Assembly (NCBI RefSeq): GCF_030653755.1
Contig: NZ_JAURYU010000026.1
Coordinates: 1-45,208 of the forward strand
DNA from: Methylotenera sp.
GTDB taxonomy: Bacteria; Pseudomonadota; Gammaproteobacteria; Burkholderiales; Methylophilaceae
Direction of reading: 5' to 3'
Length of the DNA: 45,208 nucleotides
Made by a program: the position numbers and the translations under genes. Below the pieces are notes generated by a model. The model was not told where the DNA came from and did no database searches. It saw only the letters and a list, made by a program, of their open reading frames with translations. How positions within the stretch are numbered: the stretch's first letter is position 1; every line of letters begins with the position of its first letter. Of this stretch, positions 32,943 through 42,094 are shown one piece after another.

Positions 32943-32974
32943 AAAAAAAGGCTGTCTCTCGGCAGCCTTTTTTT
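32943..32974 (-). terminator. Attenuating terminator between pqqA and pqqB
   Basis: A perfect stem (AAAAAAAGGCTG / CAGCCTTTTTTT, 12 base pairs, 8-base loop) with a T-run on the minus strand lies 20 bases after the pqqA stop. It can act as a strong terminator, so most transcripts would carry only pqqA. This fits the known need for more PqqA peptide than enzymes. Confidence 0.88.
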
Positions 32975-32993
32975 AATATTACGTCAACAATAA

Positions 32994-33065
32994 TTACTTG
33001 TTCATTACGTACATTGTCACTTCAAAGCCAAAACGCATTTCTGTAGCTGCTGGTGTTGTCCACAT
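32994..33065 (-). CDS. pqqA: PQQ precursor peptide
   Basis: The 23-residue peptide is the substrate for PQQ synthesis. It begins MWTTPAATEMRFGFEVTMY, with the crosslinked pair Glu15 and Tyr19 in the ExxxY spacing. It is preceded by AGGA 7 bases upstream of ATG 33065. It is too short for ordinary gene callers but its place just before pqqB and its motif make it certain. A hairpin terminator follows. Confidence 0.97.
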   Translation of the reverse strand: MWTTPAATEMRFGFEVTMYVMNK

Positions 33066-33214
33066 GATAATTTCCTTTTTTTAATTTAGATAATTTCGCT
33101 ACGCGCTTATTGCTGTAACGTGAGAAGCATTGTGCGCCCTAATTCATATGTACAACACTGCAAACTTACCCAATATCTACTAAGTAAATTCATGATGCAC
33201 TGGTTAAAAAGCAC

Positions 33215-34309
33215 TTAGCCCTTAATTATCCCAGCCAAGACTTCTAAAAACTTTGCGTTCTCTGAAAACAAACCAATACTTACCCTTAGATATTCAGGCA
33301 TTTCATAGTTAGCCACAGGCCTGACAATCACACCTTGTTGCAACAGTTTTTGATTAACACTAGCAGCATCACCTACTTTGACACTAATGAAGTTTGCAAA
33401 AGATGGAATGTAGGTCAAACCTAATTGATCGAATCCCTGTTTTAGTTGTGCCATACCCGCTTGATTTAACGCGTAGCTACGCTCAACAAAGTCATCATCT
33501 GCCAATGAAGCAACAGCCGCAGCCTGCGCTACGCTGTTCACATTAAAAGGCTGGCGCACACGGTTCATCATATCTGCAACTTGCGCATGACATAAACCAA
33601 AACCAATACGTAATCCAGCTAAGCCATATGCTTTTGAAAAAGTACGTGAAATCACTAAATTTTCAAACTCGCTCAGCCAACCAATTGCTTCAGATTTGTA
33701 CTCAGCTGATAAATATTCATCATATGCTTCATCCAGCACCACTAACACATGTTGCGGCACTTGTTTTAAGAATCTATATAAAGCTGCTTTTCCTAACAAA
33801 GTACCTGTTGGGTTATTAGGGTTGGCAATAAAAATCAAGCGCGTTTTATCTGTGATCGCTGCCAGCATTGCTGATAGGTCGTGTCCAAAATCTTTAGCTG
33901 GTACGACAACACCTTTAGCACCCATCGCCTGAGTCACTAATGGATAAACCGCAAAAGCATGTTGCGAGTAAATCACTTCACTATCACTACTCAAATAAGC
34001 ACGCGCAACCAACTCTAAAATATCGTTTGATCCGTTACCAAACACAATCTGATCATGTGCAACGCCGAACTTAGTACTAACAGCTTCACGTAAGGCAAAA
34101 CTATTGCCATCTGGATACCTTGCAATCTCTAGAATTGCATCTTGAATCGCGTAATCCGCCTTAGGACTAATGCCTAGCGGATTTTCATTCGAAGCAAGTT
34201 TTACAATATCTTCAATCTTCAAATTCATTTCCCGAGCAAGCTCTGTGATTGGCTTTCCACCCTGGTATGGTGCTATATTTTGAATATGTTGAGGTGCTTG
34301 AATGGTCAT
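33215..34309 (-). CDS. hisC: Histidinol-phosphate aminotransferase
   Basis: The 364-residue fold-type I PLP enzyme has ASNENPLGISP near 39-49, NPNNPTGT at 163-170, the VVLDEAYDEY segment and the PLP lysine Lys226 in SRTFSKAYGLAG. It transaminates imidazole-acetol phosphate, and often also phenylpyruvate. Its place after pheA, with serC and gyrA, is common in betaproteobacteria and suggests a role in aromatic amino acid synthesis too. It is separated from pheA by a terminator, so it probably has its own promoter. Confidence 0.93.
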   Translation of the reverse strand: MTIQAPQHIQNIAPYQGGKPITELAREMNLKIEDIVKLASNENPLGISPKADYAIQDAILEIARYPDGNSFALREAVSTKFGVAHDQIVFGNGSNDILELVARAYLSSDSEVIYSQHAFAVYPLVTQAMGAKGVVVPAKDFGHDLSAMLAAITDKTRLIFIANPNNPTGTLLGKAALYRFLKQVPQHVLVVLDEAYDEYLSAEYKSEAIGWLSEFENLVISRTFSKAYGLAGLRIGFGLCHAQVADMMNRVRQPFNVNSVAQAAAVASLADDDFVERSYALNQAGMAQLKQGFDQLGLTYIPSFANFISVKVGDAASVNQKLLQQGVIVRPVANYEMPEYLRVSIGLFSENAKFLEVLAGIIKG

Positions 34310-34356
34310 AATGTAGTGAGATTCAGAAAATGAAAAATATAAGAAGGAAAACTCAT

Positions 34357-34389
34357 AAAAAAGTTGCAGGTGATGACATGCAACTTTTT
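34357..34389 (-). terminator. Rho-independent terminator after pheA
   Basis: The stem AAAAAGTTGCA / TGCAACTTTTT (11 base pairs, 10-base loop) lies 112 bases after the pheA stop, with a T-run on the minus strand. It separates pheA from hisC. Confidence 0.8.
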
Positions 34390-34501
34390 ACTTTATGGTG
34401 ACAATAGTCGTCTTAATACGTTAAAAAGCAGAATTATGTAGCCTTTGCGCAAAAATCTGTACTTAATTTAACCTAAAAACAAAACCAGTCTTGATATAAG
34501 G

Positions 34502-35599
34502 TTAAATAACAGCCTGCGGGTAAGAGCCTAAAAGTTTAAGATAAGAAGCTCTAGATATAATTTCATTGATTGCTGAAGCAACATTGGCATCTTGCACATG
34601 CCCTTCAATATCAACATAAAACACATACTCCCACATACCACCTTTTGCAGGTCTTGATTCAAGCTTAGTCATGCTGACATTATGATTAGCCAATGGCTCC
34701 AATAAACCTAAAATTGCACCTGGTTGATTTTTAGTCGCAGTGACAAAAGAGGTTTTATCTTCACCTGATGGCGCAACATCATGTGCTGACAACACTAAAA
34801 AACGTGTGGTATTTTTAGGATCATCTTCAATATTTTCAGCAAGAATATTCAAATTAAACAACTCAGCTGCGCGCTTACTTGCAATTGCTGCAGCAAAAGT
34901 ACCATCAGCCGCGATCAAGTCATGAATCATCTGCGCTGCACGCGCGTTACTTGTGACTGGCTCTCGCTCTGCTTTTGGTAGCATCTTATTTAACCACTCA
35001 TGGCATTGCGATAAAGACTGCGAATGCGAGAATACATGTGATATTTGATGTATATCGGTCTGTTGCGAGAGCAAACAATGATGGATTGGTATTGTTACCT
35101 CACCACAAATTTTGAGTGGGCTACTTAATAGTAAATCTAAGGTTAATCCAACAGCACCTTCATTGGAGTTTTCTACAGGCACAACACCATAATCAGCCTG
35201 ACCAGATTCTACGGTACGAAAAACCTCATCAATAGAACCGCATACTACCGCATGCTTGCCTTCACCAAATTGCTTCAGAGCCGCTTCTTCACTATAGGTA
35301 CCAAGTGGGCCCAAAAAGGCAACGGTCATTTCCTTTTCTAATGCACGGCAATTAGACATAATGCTACGGAATATATTGGTCACAGCTTCCGCAGGTAGTG
35401 GCCCTGGATTAAGCTCTGTTAAGCGCCTTAATACCTGCGCTTCGCGCTCAGGGCGGTAAATCACCCCGTCATCTTTAAGCTCACCAATATGGCGTGCGTG
35501 GCTAGCTCGCTCATTAGCAAGTTTAAGTATCTGTTCATCAATCGCATCAATTTGGTCACGATGCTGCTTTAACAGGCTTGATAATTGTTCTTTAGACAT
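34502..35599 (-). CDS. pheA: Chorismate mutase / prephenate dehydratase
   Basis: The 365-residue bifunctional enzyme converts chorismate to phenylpyruvate. The chorismate mutase helix domain spans about 1-90 (HRDQIDAIDEQILKLANERASHARHIGELK). The prephenate dehydratase domain follows (VAFLGPLGTYSEEAALKQFG to NTTRFLVL). The C-terminal ACT domain contains the ESRP motif for Phe feedback. It lies 2 bases after serC, so the two are coupled. Confidence 0.96.
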   Translation of the reverse strand: MSKEQLSSLLKQHRDQIDAIDEQILKLANERASHARHIGELKDDGVIYRPEREAQVLRRLTELNPGPLPAEAVTNIFRSIMSNCRALEKEMTVAFLGPLGTYSEEAALKQFGEGKHAVVCGSIDEVFRTVESGQADYGVVPVENSNEGAVGLTLDLLLSSPLKICGEVTIPIHHCLLSQQTDIHQISHVFSHSQSLSQCHEWLNKMLPKAEREPVTSNARAAQMIHDLIAADGTFAAAIASKRAAELFNLNILAENIEDDPKNTTRFLVLSAHDVAPSGEDKTSFVTATKNQPGAILGLLEPLANHNVSMTKLESRPAKGGMWEYVFYVDIEGHVQDANVASAINEIISRASYLKLLGSYPQAVI

Positions 35600-35601
35600 A
35601 T

Positions 35602-36678
35602 TTAGTGCGCTTTTTCAAATTCCTGCATATAACTCACCAAGGCCTGAACACCTTCAATTGGCATCGCATTATAAATTGACGCACGCATTCCACCGACCAT
35701 ACGATGACCTTTCAACTGCAAAAGACCCTTAGCCTCTGCACCCTTCAAAAAGGCATCATTTAAAGACTCATCAGCTAAGAAAAATGGAATATTCATGCGT
35801 GAACGATTATGTACAGCCACCTTATTGATATAAAAGTCAGTACTATCAATGTAATCATAAAGCATATTGGCTTTTTTAATGTTCACTTGTTCTATCGCAC
35901 TCACACCACCCTGCGCTAACAGCCATTCAAACACCAAGCCTGCAATGTAAATGCTATAAGTGGGCGGCGTATTAATCATGGATTGATTTTCAGACTGCGT
36001 TTTCCAATTAAACACGGCTGGGGTTAAAGGTGAAGCGCGATCAAGTAGATCTTCACGCACAATCACAATGCATAAGCCAGCAGGACCAATATTTTTTTGC
36101 GCCCCACCGTAAATCACACCATACTGACTCACATCAATCGGGCGGGAAAGGATATGTGAAGACATATCAGCCACAATAGGCACATTACCAGCATCTGGCA
36201 AACCATCAAACTCCACGCCATTGATTGTTTCATTAGTACAGATATGCAGATATGCCGCATTTTTATTAAGCTGCCAAGTTGAAAATGCAGGCACACTGGT
36301 AAAACCATCAGCCTCACTCGTTGCGACCACATTGATTTTTCCATAAGCATTGGCATCTTCTACACTACGTTTAGACCATGCGCCTGTGACTACGTAATCA
36401 GCTTCGCCACCATTCAGCAAATTCATTGGAATAATGGCATTTTCTGCAATCGCGCCACCTTGCAAAAACAACACTTTATAGTTTTGTGGAACACTAAGAA
36501 GCTTACGTAAATCCGCTTCAGTTTTGGCCAAAATACTAGTGAACTCTTTACCACGGTGCGACATTTCCATCACACTCATGCCTGAGCCATGCCAATCCAA
36601 CATTTCGGCTTGTGCACGTTCCAGTACTGGCTTAGGTAAAACTGCAGGTCCTGCTGAAAAGTTATAAATTTTAGTCAT
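35602..36678 (-). CDS. serC: Phosphoserine aminotransferase
   Basis: The 358-residue fold-type I aminotransferase has [15 protein letters not shown] at the N-terminus and the PLP lysine Lys195 in [12 protein letters not shown]. It makes phosphoserine for serine, and also acts in pyridoxal synthesis. Methylotrophs need a steady serine supply, but this is normal housekeeping. It lies 124 bases after gyrA and 2 before pheA. Confidence 0.96.
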   Translation of the reverse strand: MTKIYNFSAGPAVLPKPVLERAQAEMLDWHGSGMSVMEMSHRGKEFTSILAKTEADLRKLLSVPQNYKVLFLQGGAIAENAIIPMNLLNGGEADYVVTGAWSKRSVEDANAYGKINVVATSEADGFTSVPAFSTWQLNKNAAYLHICTNETINGVEFDGLPDAGNVPIVADMSSHILSRPIDVSQYGVIYGGAQKNIGPAGLCIVIVREDLLDRASPLTPAVFNWKTQSENQSMINTPPTYSIYIAGLVFEWLLAQGGVSAIEQVNIKKANMLYDYIDSTDFYINKVAVHNRSRMNIPFFLADESLNDAFLKGAEAKGLLQLKGHRMVGGMRASIYNAMPIEGVQALVSYMQEFEKAH

Positions 36679-36802
36679 TAATTAAGTGATAGATCAAAAA
36701 ATATTATTTTAAAATTAAATAGTTACATCAAAAGTGCATTTATTGAGTTGCTAACAACACACGGATTAAGCGCGTGCATTAGCAGCTGTACCTCTCTAAA
36801 GA

Positions 36803-39421
36803 TTATTCGACTTCTTTATCGATTTCGATATCACCGTCAGTTTCACCATCGATTTCAATGTCGCTTTCGATCTCACCGTCTTCGTCGTCATCTGTTTCAA
36901 CGATTTTCTCGATTCCAGAAAGTTTTTCGCCTTCGCCAAGGTTAATCAAGGTAACACCTTGTGTTGCACGGCCTAGCTCACGAATCTCACTCACGCGTGT
37001 GCGAATCAATACGCCACCAGTAGTAATTAGCATAATTTCATCTTCATCATTCACTAGTTTTGCCGCAACCACAAGACCATTACGCTCGCTCACCGCAATT
37101 GCTTTCACACCTTGTGTACCACGGCCTGAACGACGGAAGTCTGCTAGTACAGTGCGCTTACCATAACCGTTCTCAGTAGCCACCATCACCGTCTGTTGGT
37201 CATCCGATGCAATCAGTAATGATAAAACTTGCTGGCCTTCGGCAAGCCTCATGCCTCGAACGCCACGTGTTGCACGACCCATTTGACGCACTTCATCTTC
37301 ATCAAACCACACCGCTTTACCACCGTTGGACACTAGCACGATATCATTACTACCATTGGTGATTTCAGCACCAATTAAGTAATCGCCATCATCCAAGTTA
37401 ATCGCAATAATGCCTGATTTACGTGGATTAGCGAACTCTGTTAATGCTGTTTTCTTCACAGTACCAAGTGAGGTTGCCATGAAAATAAAATGATTTTCAT
37501 CAAAGCTTTTCACTGAAAGAATCGCGTTGATTTTTTCATTTTCCTCTAGCGGGAACAGATTAACGATAGGCTTACCACGGCTTGTACGGCTACCTTGTGG
37601 TACTTCATACACTTTAAGCCAATAAACACGACCACGGTTTGAGAAACATAAAATGTAATCATGCGTATTCGCCACGAACATTTTATCGATAAAGTCATCC
37701 TCTTTTGTTGCCGCAGCCTGCTTACCACGACCACCACGTTTTTGCGCACGATACTCATCTAAAGGCTGTGATTTAATATAGCCAGTATGAGATAACGTCA
37801 CCACTACGTCTTGAGGTGCTATCAAATCTTCTAGTGATAAATCTTGTGCATTTTCAACAATCTCACTACGACGTTTATCACCAAACTGCCTTCTGATTTC
37901 ATTTAACTCATCGGTAATAATAGTCGTCACACGTGAAGCTGTTGCTAGAATATCAAGCAAATCAGCAATCACGTCCATGACTTCTTTATATTCATTGACG
38001 ATTTTGTCTTGCTCAAGGCCTGTTAAACGTTGTAAGCGCATTTGCAAGATTTCTTGCGCTTGCACATCGCTTAGTTTGTAGCCATCAGGTGTTAAGCCAA
38101 AGTTAACAGCCAATCCATCTGGACGCGCAGCTTCCATCGCCGCACGCTTTAACATCTCTTCAACCACTGGCGACTGCCAAATTTTGGCCATTAAGTCTTT
38201 TTTAGCTTCAGGTGGCGTTGGTGCAGCTTTGATGATGGCAATCATTTCATCTACGTTTGCTAACGCAACGGCCAAGCCTTCTAACACGTGACCACGCTCA
38301 CGTGCTTTACGCAATTCAAACACGGTACGACGTGTAACCACTTCACGGCGGTGACGTAAGAACGCCTCTAGCATCTGCTTCAAGTTAAGCAAACGTGGTT
38401 GACCATCTAACAGCGCCACCATGTTCATACCAAAGGTATCTTGGAGTTGCGTCTGTTTGTATAAGTTATTTAGTACAACCTCAGGAATTTCACCTCGCTT
38501 CAGCTCAATGACGACGCGCATGCCTGATTTATCAGACTCATCACGCAAATCAGAGATACCTTCTATTTTCTTTTCGTTCACAAGCTCAGCGATTTTTTCA
38601 ATCAGCGTTTTCTTGTTCACTTGATAAGGCAACTCATCAATAATAATGGACTGACGACCGCCTTTATCCATATCCTCAAAGTGAGTACGTCCGCGCATCA
38701 CAACGCGACCACGGCCAGTGCGATAACCCTCTTTCACCCCTACCGTACCGTAAATAATACCTGCTGTTGGGAAGTCAGGTGCAGGCACTAATTCAATTAA
38801 CTCTTCAACCGTTGTTTCTGGGTTTTTAAGCAGCGCAAAACAAGCATCGAGCACTTCGTTAATATTGTGTGGTGGAATGTTTGTTGCCATACCTACCGCG
38901 ATGCCTGAGCTACCATTAATGAGCAGGTTAGGAATACGTGCAGGCATAATTAATGGCTCATGTTCAGAGCCATCATAGTTAGGGCCAAAATCGACAGTTT
39001 CTTTATCAATATCCGCTAACAACTCATGTGCAATTTTAGCCATACGAATTTCCGTATAACGCATCGCAGCCGCATTATCACCATCCACTGAGCCAAAGTT
39101 ACCCTGACCATCTACCAACATATAGCGCAATGAGAAGTCTTGCGCCATACGAACGATGGTGTCATAAACCGCTGTATCACCATGAGGATGGTACTTACCG
39201 ATCACATCACCTACGATACGTGCTGATTTTTTATATGGTTTATTGTAATCGTTAGATAACTCATGCATCGCGAATAAAACGCGTCTATGTACAGGTTTCA
39301 AACCATCACGAACATCGGGTAAAGCACGCCCCACAATCACGCTCATTGCGTAATCGAGGTAAGATCGACGCATCTCATCTTCTAAACTAATTGGGAGGGT
39401 TTCTTTAGCGAATTGATCCAT
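36803..39421 (-). CDS. gyrA: DNA gyrase subunit A
   Basis: The 872-residue type IIA topoisomerase subunit has the catalytic tyrosine Tyr122 in AAAMRYTE. The quinolone region reads [11 protein letters not shown], with Thr83 and Asp87 in E. coli numbering. The GyrA box QKRGGRGK opens the C-terminal beta-pinwheel domain, whose blades repeat. The end is an acidic tail with repeated DIEID units, which in E. coli GyrA tunes supercoiling. It is upstream of serC and pheA and has a 334-base gap before it. Confidence 0.97.
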   Translation of the reverse strand: MDQFAKETLPISLEDEMRRSYLDYAMSVIVGRALPDVRDGLKPVHRRVLFAMHELSNDYNKPYKKSARIVGDVIGKYHPHGDTAVYDTIVRMAQDFSLRYMLVDGQGNFGSVDGDNAAAMRYTEIRMAKIAHELLADIDKETVDFGPNYDGSEHEPLIMPARIPNLLINGSSGIAVGMATNIPPHNINEVLDACFALLKNPETTVEELIELVPAPDFPTAGIIYGTVGVKEGYRTGRGRVVMRGRTHFEDMDKGGRQSIIIDELPYQVNKKTLIEKIAELVNEKKIEGISDLRDESDKSGMRVVIELKRGEIPEVVLNNLYKQTQLQDTFGMNMVALLDGQPRLLNLKQMLEAFLRHRREVVTRRTVFELRKARERGHVLEGLAVALANVDEMIAIIKAAPTPPEAKKDLMAKIWQSPVVEEMLKRAAMEAARPDGLAVNFGLTPDGYKLSDVQAQEILQMRLQRLTGLEQDKIVNEYKEVMDVIADLLDILATASRVTTIITDELNEIRRQFGDKRRSEIVENAQDLSLEDLIAPQDVVVTLSHTGYIKSQPLDEYRAQKRGGRGKQAAATKEDDFIDKMFVANTHDYILCFSNRGRVYWLKVYEVPQGSRTSRGKPIVNLFPLEENEKINAILSVKSFDENHFIFMATSLGTVKKTALTEFANPRKSGIIAINLDDGDYLIGAEITNGSNDIVLVSNGGKAVWFDEDEVRQMGRATRGVRGMRLAEGQQVLSLLIASDDQQTVMVATENGYGKRTVLADFRRSGRGTQGVKAIAVSERNGLVVAAKLVNDEDEIMLITTGGVLIRTRVSEIRELGRATQGVTLINLGEGEKLSGIEKIVETDDDEDGEIESDIEIDGETDGDIEIDKEVE

Positions 39422-39755
39422 ATTTTGACTGTCTTATAATGGTTTTTATATGACACAAATTTTAACATGATTAGCGCGCAAAATAACGCTTACAACCATA
39501 CTTTTAACACAGTTTTTCAACGCCAAAAATGGGGATTAAGCCTTATTCAAATCAAATCAGCCAACAAGGTCGATATCACCTCGCTCTAACCGTTGGTAGC
39601 GTCCTCAAAAGCACTGAGAAGCACGGAGAGGCAATAGCAAAGACTCAAGTAACAAACTCTGAATTTACATCATGATTATTGAGTACATTTTGACGGCTGA
39701 TGAAACCTGATGAAGATTGGAAAGATGTTTTAACCAAAACATTAAATGACAGTAA
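39422..39755. other. 334-base intergenic gap upstream of gyrA
   Basis: The gyrA-proximal end is AT-rich and should hold the gyrA promoter, but no confident -35/-10 pair can be named. The remaining 250 bases contain only frames of 20 codons or fewer and no tRNA-like or palindromic structure. The very short frame near 39703-39759 has no family resemblance. I see nothing further that can be supported. Confidence 0.5.
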
Positions 39756-40529
39756 CTAAGGCACTTTATAGTGCTCCTGCGTCATTAAATCTATCCCACA
39801 CTCTAGATTTTCAACCCAAGCAATAAATCGATTAACCATCTCTTTACCAACAAATGCTCGCCCATGCTGCGGCACAATAGAATCAATCTCCAAATTACGC
39901 ACCATAGCAGCCCACAAGCGACAAGCTTTATTTGAGGTCATATATCGACGGTGAAAAGGCAACATTGTAGGCAAATGCTCATCAAAATTAGTGACAGGCT
40001 CAATGGCTAGGTCATGATGCACTAAAGAAGCGCCTAAATCCCCTGAGAACAAAATCTTACTTGTCACATCGTAAAACTGAAAGTTACCTTCGGAATGTAG
40101 AAAGTGTGCAGGGATCGCTTTAATGATTGCACTACCTAACGTGATATTCATGCCTCGGTCAGGAATACCAATAATACGGTTTTTGGTATTTCCAACACTG
40201 CAAAAATGCGGCAAAAATCGCTCCCAAATCGCTGGAGCGAGCACCTTACACCCAGTGCCTACCAGCCACTTATTGATGGAGGCTACGATATCTGGATCCT
40301 GATGAGAGGCGAAAATATAATCCAAGTCACGAAAATGAAAATACTTACCCATCCCCATGACCAAAGCACTATAGGTCATATTACCACCTGGGTCGATAAG
40401 CGCGCCATGACCATCATTGACAATCAAAAACTGGTTTGATTGAACTGCCTCATCTGATGAGTCAGTGTCTGATAGGTCGCTGAATTTTACACAAATGTGC
40501 TGTCCATTGTTAAATAGTTCTGATGCCAC
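39756..40529 (-). CDS. Diiron oxygen-sensing type metallo-beta-lactamase-fold protein (ODP-like)
   Basis: The 257-residue MBL-fold protein resembles the diiron domain of flavodiiron proteins, without the flavodoxin domain. Likely metal ligands are His76, Asp78 and Asp80 (SHQDPDI), His142 (PAHFLHSEG), Asp164 (FSGDLG) and His222 (PQHGRAF). Replacement of HxExDH by HxDPDI and loss of the flavodoxin part are typical of oxygen-binding diiron proteins (ODPs), which bind O2 stably and work as sensors, e.g. in chemotaxis. The start is GTG 40529 with AAAGG upstream. No signalling gene is adjacent. Function is inferred. Confidence 0.78.
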   Translation of the reverse strand: MASELFNNGQHICVKFSDLSDTDSSDEAVQSNQFLIVNDGHGALIDPGGNMTYSALVMGMGKYFHFRDLDYIFASHQDPDIVASINKWLVGTGCKVLAPAIWERFLPHFCSVGNTKNRIIGIPDRGMNITLGSAIIKAIPAHFLHSEGNFQFYDVTSKILFSGDLGASLVHHDLAIEPVTNFDEHLPTMLPFHRRYMTSNKACRLWAAMVRNLEIDSIVPQHGRAFVGKEMVNRFIAWVENLECGIDLMTQEHYKVP

Positions 40530-40682
40530 GCTTTGCTAACCTTTGACGAAAATCACATCCACAGATCACAAAATTAAAAGTGATATACAGCATGCTGATT
40601 GATTGGTAAAAAGACAACATTAAGGTTGCTTTTTACCTCAAACAAACATTTTAAGTAATGATTCACATCAAAGCAGTACGCA

Positions 40683-41873
40683 TTAGCATGTCAATAGTGC
40701 TAAATCCGCTTTCAAATCCTCAATATGCTCTAGGCCCACTGCAATACGCACCAACCCATCACTAATCCCTGCGGCTGCACGCGCCTCAGGTGTTACTCGA
40801 CTATGCGTAGTGGTTGCTGGGTGCGTAATCGTGCTTTTTGCATCACCTAAATTCGCAGTAATTGATATCAATTGCGTAGAGTCAATTAAAGCCCAAGCGG
40901 ACTCTTGTGCTGTTTTACCAGAAACTGGCTTCACCTCAAAAGTTACAATACCTCCACCACTAAGTTGCTGGCTCATTGCTAACGCATGCTGCGGATGAGA
41001 CTTCAAGCCAGGATAATGTACGCGACCAACCTGAGGCTGTGCTTCTAGCCATGTAGCTAATGCCAACGCATTTTTGGCATGTGCTTCCATACGTACATGC
41101 AGTGTTTCTAACCCTTTTAAAAACACCCATGCGTTAAAAGCACTCATGGTAACGCCTGCTGTGCGCAAAAACCCATAAACTGGCTCCATCAGCGCCTTAG
41201 ACCCTAATACGGCGCCGCCTAAACACCTACCCTGCCCATCAATATATTTTGTTGCAGAGTGAATCACAATATCCGCACCCAACGCTAGTGGGCGCTGTAT
41301 TGCTGGTGTACAGAAACAATTATCAACCACCAAATGTGCGCCTGCGGCATGTGCAATGTCCGCTAGCAAACGAATATCGCATACCTCAGTCAATGGATTG
41401 GATGGAGTTTCGACAAAAAACAGCTTAGTTTTTGCTGTTGCCGCAGTTTTCCATTCATCAGGCTCAGTGAGCGAAACAAACGTGACATCTAAGCCCCAAC
41501 GTTTAAGGATATTGCCAAACAACTGTACGCTTGTGCCAAATATACTGCGAGATGCGACGATATGATCACCAGCCGAACACAAACCCATGACACATGCCAA
41601 AATTGCTGACATGCCGCTAGAGGTTGCAACACACTGCTCCGCGCCTTCCAAAGCTGCTAGCTTGTTTTGGAACATCGTGACCGTTGGGTTAGTAAAGCGC
41701 GAATAAATATTGCCAGGTTCCGTGCCACCAAATCGGGCAGCGGCTTGTGCCGCACTTTTAAATCTGAAGCTAGAATTTAAGAACAAAGCTTCAGAGTTTT
41801 CTCCGTATTCAGTCGACTCACTACCAGCACGTACACTCAGCGTTTCTGGGTGAAATTGTAAATTATTATTCAT
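40683..41873 (-). CDS. metZ: O-succinylhomoserine sulfhydrylase
   Basis: The 396-residue Cys/Met-metabolism PLP enzyme has FHPETLSVRAG at the start, YSRFTNPT and the PLP lysine Lys209 in HSATKYIDGQGR. It joins sulfide to O-succinyl (or acetyl) homoserine to make homocysteine, linking the sulfate pathway to methionine. The start is ATG 41873 with AGAGG 5 bases upstream; a longer frame would run into the terminator. A promoter, SAM-II aptamer and terminator lie directly upstream. Placement after purF is common in betaproteobacteria. Confidence 0.94.
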   Translation of the reverse strand: MNNNLQFHPETLSVRAGSESTEYGENSEALFLNSSFRFKSAAQAAARFGGTEPGNIYSRFTNPTVTMFQNKLAALEGAEQCVATSSGMSAILACVMGLCSAGDHIVASRSIFGTSVQLFGNILKRWGLDVTFVSLTEPDEWKTAATAKTKLFFVETPSNPLTEVCDIRLLADIAHAAGAHLVVDNCFCTPAIQRPLALGADIVIHSATKYIDGQGRCLGGAVLGSKALMEPVYGFLRTAGVTMSAFNAWVFLKGLETLHVRMEAHAKNALALATWLEAQPQVGRVHYPGLKSHPQHALAMSQQLSGGGIVTFEVKPVSGKTAQESAWALIDSTQLISITANLGDAKSTITHPATTTHSRVTPEARAAAGISDGLVRIAVGLEHIEDLKADLALLTC

Positions 41874-41898
41874 CATTTCCTCTAAGTTCTCGGGACAT

Positions 41899-41934
41899 AA
41901 AAAAACCCGCTCAAGCATTGCGCTAAAACGGGTT
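41899..41934 (-). terminator. Terminator of the metZ leader (riboswitch expression platform)
   Basis: On the minus strand AACCCG (41929-41934) pairs with CGGGTT (41904-41909), with a further inner AGC/GCT pairing, then seven T. It ends 25 bases before the metZ start codon. Part of its 5' arm and loop, CGTTTTAGC (41922-41930), can pair instead with the aptamer tail. Confidence 0.85.
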
Positions 41935-41944
41935 CTTTTTTACT

Positions 41945-42021
41945 CGCTTTAGCTGTATTTATAATGCGCCCGCAAGCTGAGTATGGCCTTGATTAATGTT
42001 GGCAAACTCAAATCAGCGCAG
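41945..42021 (-). ncRNA. SAM-II (SAM-alpha) riboswitch aptamer upstream of metZ
   Basis: The minus-strand leader reads TGCGCTGATTTGAG, then a variable hairpin (TGAGT / ACTCA arms), CAGCTTGCGGGCGCA, then TTATAAATACAGCTAAAG. P1 pairs TGCGC with GCGCA. The GATTTGA element, the TTGC before the P1 3' strand, the ATAAAT loop and the final GCTAAA match the SAM-II consensus known from metA/metX/metZ leaders. It begins at or a few bases after the predicted transcription start. The pseudoknot was not modelled; the call is by sequence and P1 pairing. Binding of S-adenosylmethionine should favour the terminator. Confidence 0.88.
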
Positions 42022-42025
42022 TTTC

Positions 42026-42054
42026 ATGTTAGTCCTAAGTGTAAACACAGTCAA
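42026..42054 (-). promoter_or_regulatory. Sigma-70 promoter of metZ
   Basis: TTGACT (42049-42054) and TAACAT (42026-42031) are separated by exactly 17 bases on the minus strand. The start point would fall near 42019, at the beginning of the SAM-II aptamer, which supports both calls. Confidence 0.8.
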
Positions 42055-42094
42055 GCATTTAACAGGAGCAACGACATATTTTAAATGGCCTCAT

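Noticed and set aside
36803-36900. Repeated DIEID acidic tail of GyrA as a new domain
   Set aside because: Acidic tails of variable length are normal in proteobacterial GyrA.
39173-39175. Thr83 in GyrA as a quinolone-resistance mutation
   Set aside because: Thr is the normal residue here in many wild-type bacteria, such as Pseudomonas aeruginosa.
39703-39759. 19-codon frame in the gap upstream of gyrA
   Set aside because: Too short, no ribosome site, no known peptide family; it also runs into the end of the MBL gene.
41874-41918. Longer N-terminus for metZ
   Set aside because: It would translate the riboswitch terminator and has no ribosome site; ATG 41873 has AGAGG.
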